Below are positions 53,591 to 62,285 of a stretch of DNA of 64,000 nt, in pieces. The translations under genes and the position numbers were made by a program. The DNA is from Bacteroidales bacterium (GTDB taxonomy: Bacteria > Bacteroidota > Bacteroidia > Bacteroidales > UBA932): positions 1-64,000 of the forward strand of contig JAFSOA010000010.1 in the NCBI GenBank assembly GCA_017447265.1, written 5' to 3'. Position 1 is the first letter of the stretch, and every line of letters begins with the position of its first letter. The notes beneath the pieces are model-generated. The model was given only the letters and a program-made list of their open reading frames with translations. It ran no database searches and was not told the origin of the DNA.

Positions 53591-56500
53591 GACGATGCTT
53601 CTATATCTGGCTGGCCTTCGTGGCCCTGTTCTCCGTCCTGGCCTGCATGCGTGAGCTGCAGCCCGTTCCGGAGGTCGTGGACGAGCCGTTCCCGGAAGGG
53701 GAGCCTGTGACGCTTTCCTTCTCGCTCCCGGCCGAAGCCCCGACCAAGGCGCTGGAGGAAAACGGGGTGCTGAAGACCCTGCATATCGCCGTTTTCGGCA
53801 GTTCCGGCTATCTGAAGGAATATGTGAAGGCAGTGGACCAGGGTCCCGGAACGCCCATCACGTATACGGATCCGTATGGCTATACCCGGGAAAACGTACC
53901 GGTCCGCAACTTCTCCGTGACGCTGACCCTTTCCGAGAAGCCGCGTATCCTGCACTTCATCGGCAACGGGCCGAAAACCCTGCCCTTCGACGCCGACACC
54001 ACCATCCTGTCGACCCTGATGTCCGAATCGGGACAGGAGGGCTTCTGGCAGGTGAAACGGGTGAACAGCATCGACGCGAAGAAGGAGAACGGCCATTATG
54101 TCAAGGACGCCGACGGGAACTACATCGCGGACGACGCCATCGTGAACAACCTGACCCATGTGCCGTTGATCCGCAACTGGTCGAAGATTTCCATTGTCGC
54201 CGACCCGGAATCCGGCTTCACGCCCAAGAGCTTCGCGGTGGTGAATGTCCCGGACAAGGGTACCATCGCCCCGATGTACCGGATCCAGGGCTCCCTGGGG
54301 CAGGACTCCCTGGTGTTTGTCGAGCACTACGACACGCTGTCGTTCGCCAGCCTGGAGCGGAAGGGCTATCCGGCCAGCCTGCCGGGCGACGCTCACTTTG
54401 TCCGTACGGTGCCCACGAAGCAGGACTTTGTGAACTGTACCAACGGGGTGGTCGCCTATCAAAACGGCCTGGGTGCCGGCTATCTCTATGAGCGTCCCAT
54501 CCCGTCCGACGAGATCGAACCGACTTTCATCATCGCGTACGGAACCTTTGCGGAAGACGGAAAAGACTACTTTTATCGCATCGACTTGGCCGACAAGGAC
54601 GGATACTATGCGGTCTACCGGAATTTCTGGTATCGGATCGATATCCAGAAGATCGAATCGGTCGGCCACCTGACACCCGAGGCGGCGGCCAAGTCGTCGG
54701 GCGGCGCCAATGTCTCCTCCGACGTCGTCACCAGCCAGCTGGGCGACATCTCCGACGGCGTGGCGCGCCTGGTGGTGCAGCCCTGGATGACCCAGACTTT
54801 CCCCAGCCGGCAGACCGACAACCAGCTCCTGCATGCCAAGTTCTTTGCGGATCTCGCTTCGGCCGAGCCGGTCATGGACCCCGCCGCGGTGACGGTCGAA
54901 GTGCTGGAGATGAAAGACGACCCGCTGGATACCGTCATCACGTCGTGCAGCATCGGCCCCGCATCGGACGGAGAAGGAACGGAAAAAGGCTGGCGGACCA
55001 TCACTTTCTCCACCTCGGATCCCGACGACCAGAAGATACGGACGCAATATCTCCGGGTTACCGCCCATTATAGCCAGGCGGGTGTGCCCAAGACCCTCTA
55101 TCGGGATGTCGAAATCACCCTCCTGCCGCTTCAGGACATGGAGGTCTCCTGTGCGAAGGGAACCCTGAAGCGCGGCATCGGACAGGAGCAGACGCTGTAT
55201 ATCACCCTCCCTGACGGCCTGCTCGAATCGATGTTCCCGCTGAATTTCACCATCGAGGCGGAAAACCTGTCCCTGATGCCCAAGGTGGGTTCCAACCTCC
55301 CCGTCATTGCAGGCATGAGCATTTCCGACGACGGCGAGCGGAAAGGGGAGCAGTCCTTCTATTTCGCCTGGACGCTTTCGTGGGACGATTACCAGGCGGT
55401 GGCGCCGGTCCAGTCCCCGATCAATGACGAACAGTTCTTCCGGACTTTCAGCTGCGATTTCGTAACGACCCGGGCCCTGAGCGCCACGACCATCTGGGTG
55501 GGCAACGAATTCTTCCACAAGGCCAAGACCTCTTTCACCAACAGCGATCTGTCGAACCTGCCGTACTTCTATGTGGAAGCGGCCGACATCAATGGCTGCA
55601 CCGTCTCCATCGACCAGAACGGCCTGCAGTACCAGGTCGACAACGACGGCTGGATCAACTATACGGCGAAGGACCTGATTCCGTTGGATGAAGGGCAGAA
55701 ACTGTACATCAGGGCTGGTTCCGCCGCGGCGCCTGTCACCAACTGGAGCGGTGCCAACAAGTTCAACTGCACGGGTACTTTCAACCTGGGCGGTAATCTC
55801 GCCTCGCTGGTGATCGGCGAGGATTATGCGCAGGGAGCCGACCTGAGTTCCCTGGCCCCGGGCTGGACTTTCGCCAACCTGTTCCAGAAGGAGGCGGGCC
55901 TGCTGAAAGCTTCCGCCCTGGAGCTTCCCATGACAACGATGAGTGCGAACGGATTCCAGAGCCTGTTCGAGGGCTGTGTGAACATGAAGGAGCCGCCGGC
56001 CCTGCCGGCTGCCACGCTGGCGTCGTACTGCTACCGCTATATGTTCAAGGGCTGTACTTCGCTGCGGACTGCGCCCGTCCTGCCCGCCCGTACGCTCGCG
56101 CAGAACTGCTACGAACAGATGTTCCACAGCTGTATCAGCCTGACCGTTGCTCCTACCCTGCCAGCAGAGAAACTGGTGAATAACTGCTACATCAACATGT
56201 TCAACAGTTGCACGAATCTTGGCGAGATCTCCATGATGGCCACCGATGTCTCTGCAAGCAACTGTCTGTCCAACTGGGTGACGGGTGTGCCGGCGAGCGG
56301 CACGTTCTACCGGAACCCGAAGATGCTTGAAAGCGGCTACAAGCGTGGCAACAGCGGTGTCCCCGCCAGCTGGGAACTCCTGCCCTGGGACGAGTTCCGC
56401 CTTGAAGTCGCGTCGCCCGGCTCCGTGTCCTATTCCGCTTCGGACTTGCTTTATTCCCTGAACTGGGGCGAATGGGAGGAGTACACGGCCAATGTAGCGA

Positions 56501-57810
56501 TCAGCCTGGCCGTCGGCGACAACGTCCGCTTCATGAGTTCGGCGCCGGTGACGCGGGCTTGCGAAGGCAGCTTCGCCTCGACGACCCATTTTACCGCGGC
56601 CGGCAACATCATGAGCCTGGTGGCGGGGGAACATTACCGGACGGAGACCAGCGTGCCGGATGAGGGCTTCAGGGCCTTGTTCTCCGGCAATACCCACCTG
56701 ACGTCCGTCGCCGCACTGGACCTCCCCGCCCGGAACCTGGGCGTTGCCTGCTATGCGGAAATGTTCAAGAACTGCACCGGCCTGACCGCTGCACCGGCCC
56801 TGCCCGCCACGACCCTGTCCCGGGAGAGCTACAAGGAAATGTTCGCGGGCTGTTCGAACCTGTCCATGGTCCTGTGCGACGCGGTCGACATCTCCGCGGC
56901 CAACTGCACGCAGGACTGGCTGCAGGGCGTGAAGGGCACGGGCCTGCTGGCCGGCAACCATTACGAAACAGCCTGGACAAAAGGCAGCGCTTCCGGCGTG
57001 CCCGTGGGATGGGAAGCCAGCAACTATTTCTTCGTGAAAGCGATGGAGGAAGGCGCCAGCGTGAAGCTGGCCCGGAATTGCAGCATCTCGTACAACGGCC
57101 TCGACTGGGTGTCGTATACGTCCAATACGAACGTGAGCCTCGAAGTGGGCAAGCCCGTGTATTTCAAGTCTGGTTCTGCGGCCTCGAAGACTCCGAACTG
57201 GAACTCGTCTCAAGGCGCTCGCGCTCTGACCGTGGCGGGCGCGTATGTGGAAGTGGGCGGCAACCTCGCTTCGCTGGTCGCCGGCGATGACTTTGTCGTG
57301 GAGGGCCCGGGATTGCGGGGATATATATTTGTCAATTTCTGCTTGAACAACGGTTTCCTCCGCGAGGCGACCCACCTGGAATTCCCGATGCTGACCTGTG
57401 AGGAGGGCTGCTACAAATCCTTCTTCGACGGTTGCAAGAATCTGCTGCACGGACCGGAAATCCTGCAGGCCACGACACTGGCCAAGACCTGCTACCGGAA
57501 TTTCTTCTATAACTGCTCCTCCTTGGAGCGAGGTCCAGTCTTGCCTGCCACAACCATCGTCGCAGAGTGTTATCAGCGTATGTTCTGGGGCTGCACCTCG
57601 CTGACCTGGGTCAAGATGATGGGTACCAATTACATCCAGAGTGCCTTCAAGTCCAACAACGACGGCTGGATGCAGAACGTCCCGAGCGGGGACGACGCTG
57701 TCAGCAAGGGCTGCGTCTTCGTCATGAACGCCCATGCGCCGGCCAATCTGCTTCCTCGCGATAAGTTCGGTATTCCGGAAGGCTGGACCATTCAAACCGC
57801 TACCCCTTGA
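53587..57810 (+). CDS. Giant fimbrial/surface adhesin with three BspA-like leucine-rich cassettes, operon 1
   Basis: A 1407-aa probable lipoprotein (MRRCFYIWLAFVALFSVLAC, Cys20). The start at 53587 overlaps the previous stop; an ATG at 53569 is also in frame. Residues about 25-640 are beta-rich and fimbrial or DUF4906-like (VTLSFSLPAEAPTKAL, then LKTLHIAVFGSSGYL). From about 665 come three cassettes (about 668-930, 937-1140, 1145-1407), each a beta module (..YS.N.G.W..Y, then a VG..V.F.SG pattern) followed by BspA-type repeats such as CYRYMFKGCTSLRTAPVLPA. BspA repeats bind host or bacterial proteins. It closes operon 1 before the terminator, so it is a likely tip adhesin. Confidence 0.75.
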   Translation: MRRCFYIWLAFVALFSVLACMRELQPVPEVVDEPFPEGEPVTLSFSLPAEAPTKALEENGVLKTLHIAVFGSSGYLKEYVKAVDQGPGTPITYTDPYGYTRENVPVRNFSVTLTLSEKPRILHFIGNGPKTLPFDADTTILSTLMSESGQEGFWQVKRVNSIDAKKENGHYVKDADGNYIADDAIVNNLTHVPLIRNWSKISIVADPESGFTPKSFAVVNVPDKGTIAPMYRIQGSLGQDSLVFVEHYDTLSFASLERKGYPASLPGDAHFVRTVPTKQDFVNCTNGVVAYQNGLGAGYLYERPIPSDEIEPTFIIAYGTFAEDGKDYFYRIDLADKDGYYAVYRNFWYRIDIQKIESVGHLTPEAAAKSSGGANVSSDVVTSQLGDISDGVARLVVQPWMTQTFPSRQTDNQLLHAKFFADLASAEPVMDPAAVTVEVLEMKDDPLDTVITSCSIGPASDGEGTEKGWRTITFSTSDPDDQKIRTQYLRVTAHYSQAGVPKTLYRDVEITLLPLQDMEVSCAKGTLKRGIGQEQTLYITLPDGLLESMFPLNFTIEAENLSLMPKVGSNLPVIAGMSISDDGERKGEQSFYFAWTLSWDDYQAVAPVQSPINDEQFFRTFSCDFVTTRALSATTIWVGNEFFHKAKTSFTNSDLSNLPYFYVEAADINGCTVSIDQNGLQYQVDNDGWINYTAKDLIPLDEGQKLYIRAGSAAAPVTNWSGANKFNCTGTFNLGGNLASLVIGEDYAQGADLSSLAPGWTFANLFQKEAGLLKASALELPMTTMSANGFQSLFEGCVNMKEPPALPAATLASYCYRYMFKGCTSLRTAPVLPARTLAQNCYEQMFHSCISLTVAPTLPAEKLVNNCYINMFNSCTNLGEISMMATDVSASNCLSNWVTGVPASGTFYRNPKMLESGYKRGNSGVPASWELLPWDEFRLEVASPGSVSYSASDLLYSLNWGEWEEYTANVAISLAVGDNVRFMSSAPVTRACEGSFASTTHFTAAGNIMSLVAGEHYRTETSVPDEGFRALFSGNTHLTSVAALDLPARNLGVACYAEMFKNCTGLTAAPALPATTLSRESYKEMFAGCSNLSMVLCDAVDISAANCTQDWLQGVKGTGLLAGNHYETAWTKGSASGVPVGWEASNYFFVKAMEEGASVKLARNCSISYNGLDWVSYTSNTNVSLEVGKPVYFKSGSAASKTPNWNSSQGARALTVAGAYVEVGGNLASLVAGDDFVVEGPGLRGYIFVNFCLNNGFLREATHLEFPMLTCEEGCYKSFFDGCKNLLHGPEILQATTLAKTCYRNFFYNCSSLERGPVLPATTIVAECYQRMFWGCTSLTWVKMMGTNYIQSAFKSNNDGWMQNVPSGDDAVSKGCVFVMNAHAPANLLPRDKFGIPEGWTIQTATP

Positions 57811-57845
57811 TTCCTCGCGGTGAAGAATCATTGTAAATAGCTGTG

Positions 57846-57880
57846 AAACAGGCCGTCTAGTGATAGATGGCCTGTTTTTT
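57846..57880 (+). terminator. Strong intrinsic terminator of fimbrial operon 1
   Basis: A 13-bp stem (57847-57859 with 57864-57876, one G-T pair) closed by a GTGA tetraloop (GNRA type) and followed by a T-tract to 57880. Confidence 0.95.
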
Positions 57881-57882
57881 CC

Positions 57883-57892
57883 GGGGGGGGGG
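57883..57892. promoter_or_regulatory. Run of ten G upstream of fimbrial operon 2
   Basis: G10 followed by TGGG, three bases after the terminator T-tract and 46 bp before the -7 box at 57939. Homopolymeric G runs of this length are typical sites of slipped-strand phase variation; a role here is inference. Confidence 0.6.
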
Positions 57893-57938
57893 TGGGTAAT
57901 TTGTGATATTTTTCGGGCCAATTGTAGGGGTTTTTCTG

Positions 57939-57946
57939 TAACTTTG
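57939..57946 (+). promoter_or_regulatory. -7 box TAACTTTG of fimbrial operon 2
   Basis: Fits TAnnTTTG; no TTTG lies at the canonical 19-21 nt upstream, unlike operon 1. A leader of about 28 nt with TAATACTAG precedes the ATG at 57980. Confidence 0.55.
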
Positions 57947-57979
57947 CGGGTTAGTAATACTAGTACTCATAAGTGAGGA

Positions 57980-58759
57980 ATGAGCAGATTGCCCCTCAGA
58001 TCGACGACGAGTGTTCGTAAAGTATTGAAAGTGGCGATTTTAGGATTCTTCTTCTTAGGAATCGCTACGACGTATTCGTTCGCCCAGGATGCCCCCGCGC
58101 CCCGGGCGGACGACGTGTTGGCCCAGGTCCTCGACACACTGACCCGGAGCGGACAGGCTACGGGCGTCATCCGTCACCAGGAACCGGCCATCGTCTATCG
58201 TCCGCACAATCCGGCAGCGGTCTTCTCGATCCGCAACAACCTGGCCTACGACGCCACGGGGACCATGAACCTCAGCGTTGAATTCGCGCTGGGCCGTCAT
58301 GCAAGCCTCGGCGGCACTTTCGGCTTGAAGCCCTGGGACCGCTTCTTCTTCTGGGACCATGATGAGGCCCTGGTCAAAAAGTGGAGGCACCTGTCCGTCG
58401 TGCCGGAATTCCGCTACTACCTCAGCGAAGTGAGCCGCGGCCATTTCTTCGGTGCGAACCTGCTCTGGCTGCACTACAATGCGGCGGGCCTCAATTTCCC
58501 CTGGGGCATTTATCCGGCGGTCCGGGACCAGCGCCTGCAGGGCGACCTGCTGGGCGGCGGCCTCTTCTATGGCTATGCCTTCCCGCTGGGCCGTCACTGG
58601 CGCATCGAAGGCCTGCTGGGCGTGGCGGGCGGCCGCTACGCCGACGACACGTTCCGCTGCGAGCACTGCGGCCAGTCGACCGGCTCCCGCCGCGGAGGCG
58701 CCCTCCTGCCGAACCTGGGGGTGAACATCGTGTATACCTTCCATAAAAAGAATCAATAA
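57980..58759 (+). CDS. DUF3575-family protein, first gene of fimbrial operon 2
   Basis: A 259-aa paralogue of the gene at 44921. The N-terminal signal region (VAILGFFFLGIATTYSFAQ) and the 40-residue linker differ, then about 95 residues from NPAAVFSIRNNLAYDATGTM onward are almost identical before small changes near the end (RRGGALLPNLGVNIVYTF). Codons differ at many synonymous sites, so the protein is kept by selection rather than by very recent copying. It starts a second fimbrial operon 170 bp after the first. Probable outer-membrane assembly component. Confidence 0.83.
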   Translation: MSRLPLRSTTSVRKVLKVAILGFFFLGIATTYSFAQDAPAPRADDVLAQVLDTLTRSGQATGVIRHQEPAIVYRPHNPAAVFSIRNNLAYDATGTMNLSVEFALGRHASLGGTFGLKPWDRFFFWDHDEALVKKWRHLSVVPEFRYYLSEVSRGHFFGANLLWLHYNAAGLNFPWGIYPAVRDQRLQGDLLGGGLFYGYAFPLGRHWRIEGLLGVAGGRYADDTFRCEHCGQSTGSRRGGALLPNLGVNIVYTFHKKNQ

Positions 58760-58778
58760 CAAGAAATCAATATCAATC

Positions 58779-58795
58779 AACACATCCATTACACC
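58779..58795 (+). repeat. 17-nt leader shared by both fimbrillin genes (copy 2)
   Basis: Identical to 45719-45735 and also directly followed by ATGAAAAA. The sequence upstream of it differs between the two operons. Confidence 0.8.
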
Positions 58796-61105
58796 ATGAA
58801 AAAATCATTTTTCATCACCCTGGGCCTTGCGGCCCTCTTCGGCCTGACGGCCTGCGTGGAACCGCAGAACGTCAGCCCGACCTACAATCCGGTGGACAAC
58901 ACCATCAACACCCAGTTTGTTTTCAACATCTCCGCGGCTGCGGGCGAGTCCGATCCCAGTACCAAACAGGCCGACACCAGCGTGCAGGCAAATGGCAATT
59001 TCCGCGGTATCGACAATGCCTCGCTGTTCGGCCTGATCGATTCGACGGTTACGACGAGTACGGCTTCTGCGAAAAGAAAAATGGTGCAGGCTTTTACGGC
59101 CACGACCTATCGTGATTTTTCCTCCATTTTGTCTCAAAGTGCCGTCCCTGCCAATCAGAAGGGAGGAACGCGAATCGTTGAGGTCAACCTGCCCGTCGGT
59201 ACGAACGAGCTGGTTTTCTATGCCAAGGCTGCAAAACAACATATTTCCGGTTTGGACGACAAGGAGTTGTATGGTAGTCTGAGTTACACGACGACGTCAG
59301 ATAAGTATATGGATCTTTCCGAGGCCATCGGCTCCTTTGCCGAAAGACGCCTGGCCGACGAAGACACCACCGCCTTCCGGATTATGAAGCAACTCATCTC
59401 AGGTGTGCTGAATGGCCTTTTCAGAACCTGCATCACGTCAGAGACATCGACCAATTGGTTCGACTCAACGCTGGCGAACCCTACCATTACCTATACCAAT
59501 GCGAGTCATGAGGTTTCATCATATACAGTAAACGGCAGGCTGTATTTGGCCGACTACCAAAAGGCAGGGAGTGACGATAATCCCCTGTCGCCCCTCGGCA
59601 CCAACATGCCTGCTTCCGAGTTGGAAAAAATCTTGGGAAAATTGTTTGTATCCCTTTCTTCGAACCGATACGCCGTCTCTGCCGGATCCGGTTCGGCTTG
59701 TGCGCGCGTGCTGTCCGATATCTATAATATCGCAAAATCCGGCGCCGATGCGACCCCGACAAGTATTCAGGAGGCGGTTGCGCAAGTCATGTTCAAAAAA
59801 ATAGCTTCCAGTGTCGAGAAGTTTTCGGACGCGACCACTTCCCTGACGGGTGAAAGAACGTGGAAACCCGTCAGCACCGTGCGTACGTATTTTGGCATCA
59901 ATACAAATGCGTATGACAGTTATGACCTGAATGAGTTCCCTGTGAACATGCATCTGCCGCTGGGCGCCGTAACCCTGGGCGCCGGGAGCCCGATCTTGAT
60001 AGGCACTCCTCCTACTATTATTATTCCGCAGATTAAGTATACAACGGCGCTCGACACCTTGTTGCATGGCTCCGGGCAAGGGATTTATACCTATATGCCG
60101 GAATTGTGCTACTATGGCAACAGCTCCATCCGTACCAACAATTCGAATACACTGAGCAATAGTAGCTATCCGACCGATTACACGGATTGGTATGGGAGCG
60201 ACATGTGGAATGGCGCCGGCTGGGAAGCAGACGGTTCTGCCATTACGAACAGCACCCGTGGCATTGCGTTGACTAATACCATCCAATACGGCGTTTCCCT
60301 GCTTTGTTCGAAACTCGTTTTTACGACGACAATGGGTTTGACCGATAACGGCTTGAATATGGCAGGCCAGACGAAATCCTTCACGCTCGACGATGCGCAT
60401 TATCTGGAATGGACCGGTATCCTGATCGGCGGCCAGCCCGAGCAGGTGGGATGGGACTATTTGTTGAAGAAAACGAATGGCGCTGCTGCCGGAATGAATG
60501 CCATCGTCTACGATAAGGTCAATTATCGCCTTTCAGAAAAGAATACGGGGAAGGATACCTGTGGAATTGCCATCAACACCAAGTCCAGTGGAGAAGTCTG
60601 GGTCGGAGGTACGTCAAAAGCGAACAGTTTTACGAACTATACACTGGTATATGACAATGTAGATCCGTATGCGAATACGGACGATACGCAAGGAGATGTG
60701 TATGTCGCGTTGGAATTTGTGAATCGTTTGGGACAGGATTTCTGGGGCCAGGAAGGTCTGATCCGAGACGGTGCTACTTTCTACCTGTTCGCCAAGTTGA
60801 CGCCGACACCGAATCTGGGTGGTGATGAAGAAACCTTCTGGACAAACGTTTTCAAGGAGGGTGGTTACAACAATCACTATCTGTTGCCGCCGTACAATCC
60901 GAACTCGGGAGTATCGCGGCCTATCCGCCGGGTCTTTGTTCAGGACATCAAGACGGGTGTAGATTTCCGCTTCGGACCCACATCCTTGAGCAATGCGTAT
61001 CTTTCGATTCCGGACCTTCGGTCGGCCAAGATATCCCTGGGTATGGCCGTCGACCTGAAATGGGAGACCGGGCTTAACTATGAGGCAGCGCTGGGAGAAC
61101 GCTAA
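58796..61105 (+). CDS. Fimbrillin-like lipoprotein (probable major subunit), operon 2
   Basis: A 769-aa lipoprotein (FFITLGLAALFGLTAC, Cys20), paralogue of 45736-48012. Ends are conserved: STKQADTSVQANGNFRGIDN near the N-terminus and VYVALEFVNRLGQDFWGQEG ... LRSAKISLGMAVDLKWE at the C-terminus. The middle diverges in sequence and in length. Many TTT, ATT and TAT codons make it more AT-rich than the flanking genes. The pattern of fixed ends and variable centre is expected of a surface antigen. It is 36 bp after the DUF3575 gene and 12 bp before the GTG-started lipoprotein. Confidence 0.72.
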   Translation: MKKSFFITLGLAALFGLTACVEPQNVSPTYNPVDNTINTQFVFNISAAAGESDPSTKQADTSVQANGNFRGIDNASLFGLIDSTVTTSTASAKRKMVQAFTATTYRDFSSILSQSAVPANQKGGTRIVEVNLPVGTNELVFYAKAAKQHISGLDDKELYGSLSYTTTSDKYMDLSEAIGSFAERRLADEDTTAFRIMKQLISGVLNGLFRTCITSETSTNWFDSTLANPTITYTNASHEVSSYTVNGRLYLADYQKAGSDDNPLSPLGTNMPASELEKILGKLFVSLSSNRYAVSAGSGSACARVLSDIYNIAKSGADATPTSIQEAVAQVMFKKIASSVEKFSDATTSLTGERTWKPVSTVRTYFGINTNAYDSYDLNEFPVNMHLPLGAVTLGAGSPILIGTPPTIIIPQIKYTTALDTLLHGSGQGIYTYMPELCYYGNSSIRTNNSNTLSNSSYPTDYTDWYGSDMWNGAGWEADGSAITNSTRGIALTNTIQYGVSLLCSKLVFTTTMGLTDNGLNMAGQTKSFTLDDAHYLEWTGILIGGQPEQVGWDYLLKKTNGAAAGMNAIVYDKVNYRLSEKNTGKDTCGIAINTKSSGEVWVGGTSKANSFTNYTLVYDNVDPYANTDDTQGDVYVALEFVNRLGQDFWGQEGLIRDGATFYLFAKLTPTPNLGGDEETFWTNVFKEGGYNNHYLLPPYNPNSGVSRPIRRVFVQDIKTGVDFRFGPTSLSNAYLSIPDLRSAKISLGMAVDLKWETGLNYEAALGER

Positions 61106-61117
61106 AGCTGTTTTGGG

Positions 61118-62269
61118 GTGAGACGTTTCTTCCGGACATCGGTTCTGCTCTGTGTGTTGCTGGCCAGCCTGGCGACGTCGGGGTCTTGCGCCCTGATCGA
61201 CGAACAGCAGAAGAACTGTCCGGAGGAGATGGAGATGACGTGCACGGTAAACCTGGTCAACAACAAGGAAGAGGAATTGAACGACAAACTCGGTACGCTG
61301 CATGACCTGCCGCTGCGGGCCGCCCTCGAAGACTATCTGTCGGATGTCTTCGTGGACGACGCGCACGACGTGGACATGCTGTTCTACGACCAGCGCCGCC
61401 GGGGCAAGATGACCTTCCGCGAATCAGAAGTAATGGATGCGGAGCAGAGGGTCTTCTCGCTGCAGGTGCCGGCGTCGGACTACCGGGTGGCGGCCGTGGC
61501 GAACCTGTCGGCGGTGCCGATGCTCTCGTTGCAGGGCGAGGAGGACGGCTATGCGCTTTCCCTGGTGCAGAAGGCGTCGAAAGACCCTGTCCCGTCACAC
61601 CCCTCGGCCATTTATGCGGCCCGCCGGCGCATGCTGGTCCGGGATGAGGGCGACCAGTCGTTCGACCTGAATTTCCACATGGCCAATACGGTGGCGGCCG
61701 TGGCCTTGAACTGCGACTCCTGCGAGGTCCGCAGCATCCGGGCTACTTTTTCAGGCCTGGCCGACACGTTCAGGATCTTGGACAGTGCCTATTCTTTCGA
61801 CCAGCATATCGTGCTGGAAGCAAAGGTGGTCGATGCTTCGCCTTATGTCAGCAGCACGGTAGGCAACGATGAAGAGGCCGAGCGCTTCCTCTACGACATC
61901 TTCTGGGAGCGCTGGACGAAATTGCCGCTGATGGTTTGTGGCGTGGGTTTCCCGAGTCCGAGCGTGGGTTCCGCGGTGGTCGGCACCTATCCGATCATCT
62001 GGACCGTCAACCTGTATGTGACCCTGGCCGACGGTTCGACGACGCGCAACGACATCTATATCGGCAAGCCGCTCGAACCCTCCCGCTTGATGATTGTCAA
62101 GGGTTGGCTTACCGCCAACGGCAGTTTTATGAACACGCCGCCGCACCAGCCGTATCTTCCGGGGCCGGAGTTCCCGGACAATCCGGACCAGCCTGCCGAC
62201 TCGACGGTCGTGGGCGTCACCGTGATGCTCAATTGGACGGAAGGCATGAACCAGTCCCCTGATTTGTAA
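61118..62269 (+). CDS. Fimbrial accessory lipoprotein (FimB/Mfa2- or DUF5119-like), operon 2
   Basis: A 383-aa paralogue of 48022-49158, also with a GTG start (no upstream in-frame ATG precedes the signal peptide). SGSCALIDEQQKNCPEEM keeps the lipobox Cys and the second Cys. The two proteins are closely similar over most of their length, with 86 identical bases at 61400-61485; they differ in the signal peptide and in the Pro-rich tail (PGPEFPDNPDQPADSTVVGV). The C-terminal strand VGVTVMLNW is kept. Probable anchor or assembly subunit of the second fimbria. Confidence 0.7.
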   Translation: MRRFFRTSVLLCVLLASLATSGSCALIDEQQKNCPEEMEMTCTVNLVNNKEEELNDKLGTLHDLPLRAALEDYLSDVFVDDAHDVDMLFYDQRRRGKMTFRESEVMDAEQRVFSLQVPASDYRVAAVANLSAVPMLSLQGEEDGYALSLVQKASKDPVPSHPSAIYAARRRMLVRDEGDQSFDLNFHMANTVAAVALNCDSCEVRSIRATFSGLADTFRILDSAYSFDQHIVLEAKVVDASPYVSSTVGNDEEAERFLYDIFWERWTKLPLMVCGVGFPSPSVGSAVVGTYPIIWTVNLYVTLADGSTTRNDIYIGKPLEPSRLMIVKGWLTANGSFMNTPPHQPYLPGPEFPDNPDQPADSTVVGVTVMLNWTEGMNQSPDL

Positions 62270-62285
62270 CCCTTTGTTTGTATCC

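Noticed and set aside
53533-57921. Very long open frame (about 1460 codons) on the minus strand opposite the BspA-like gene
   Set aside because: It is the mirror of a high-GC coding frame, has Arg/Gly/His-rich low-complexity translation, no signal or domain, and the plus-strand frame carries clear domains. Similar antisense frames at 33121-36426 and 17684-20002 were rejected for the same reason.
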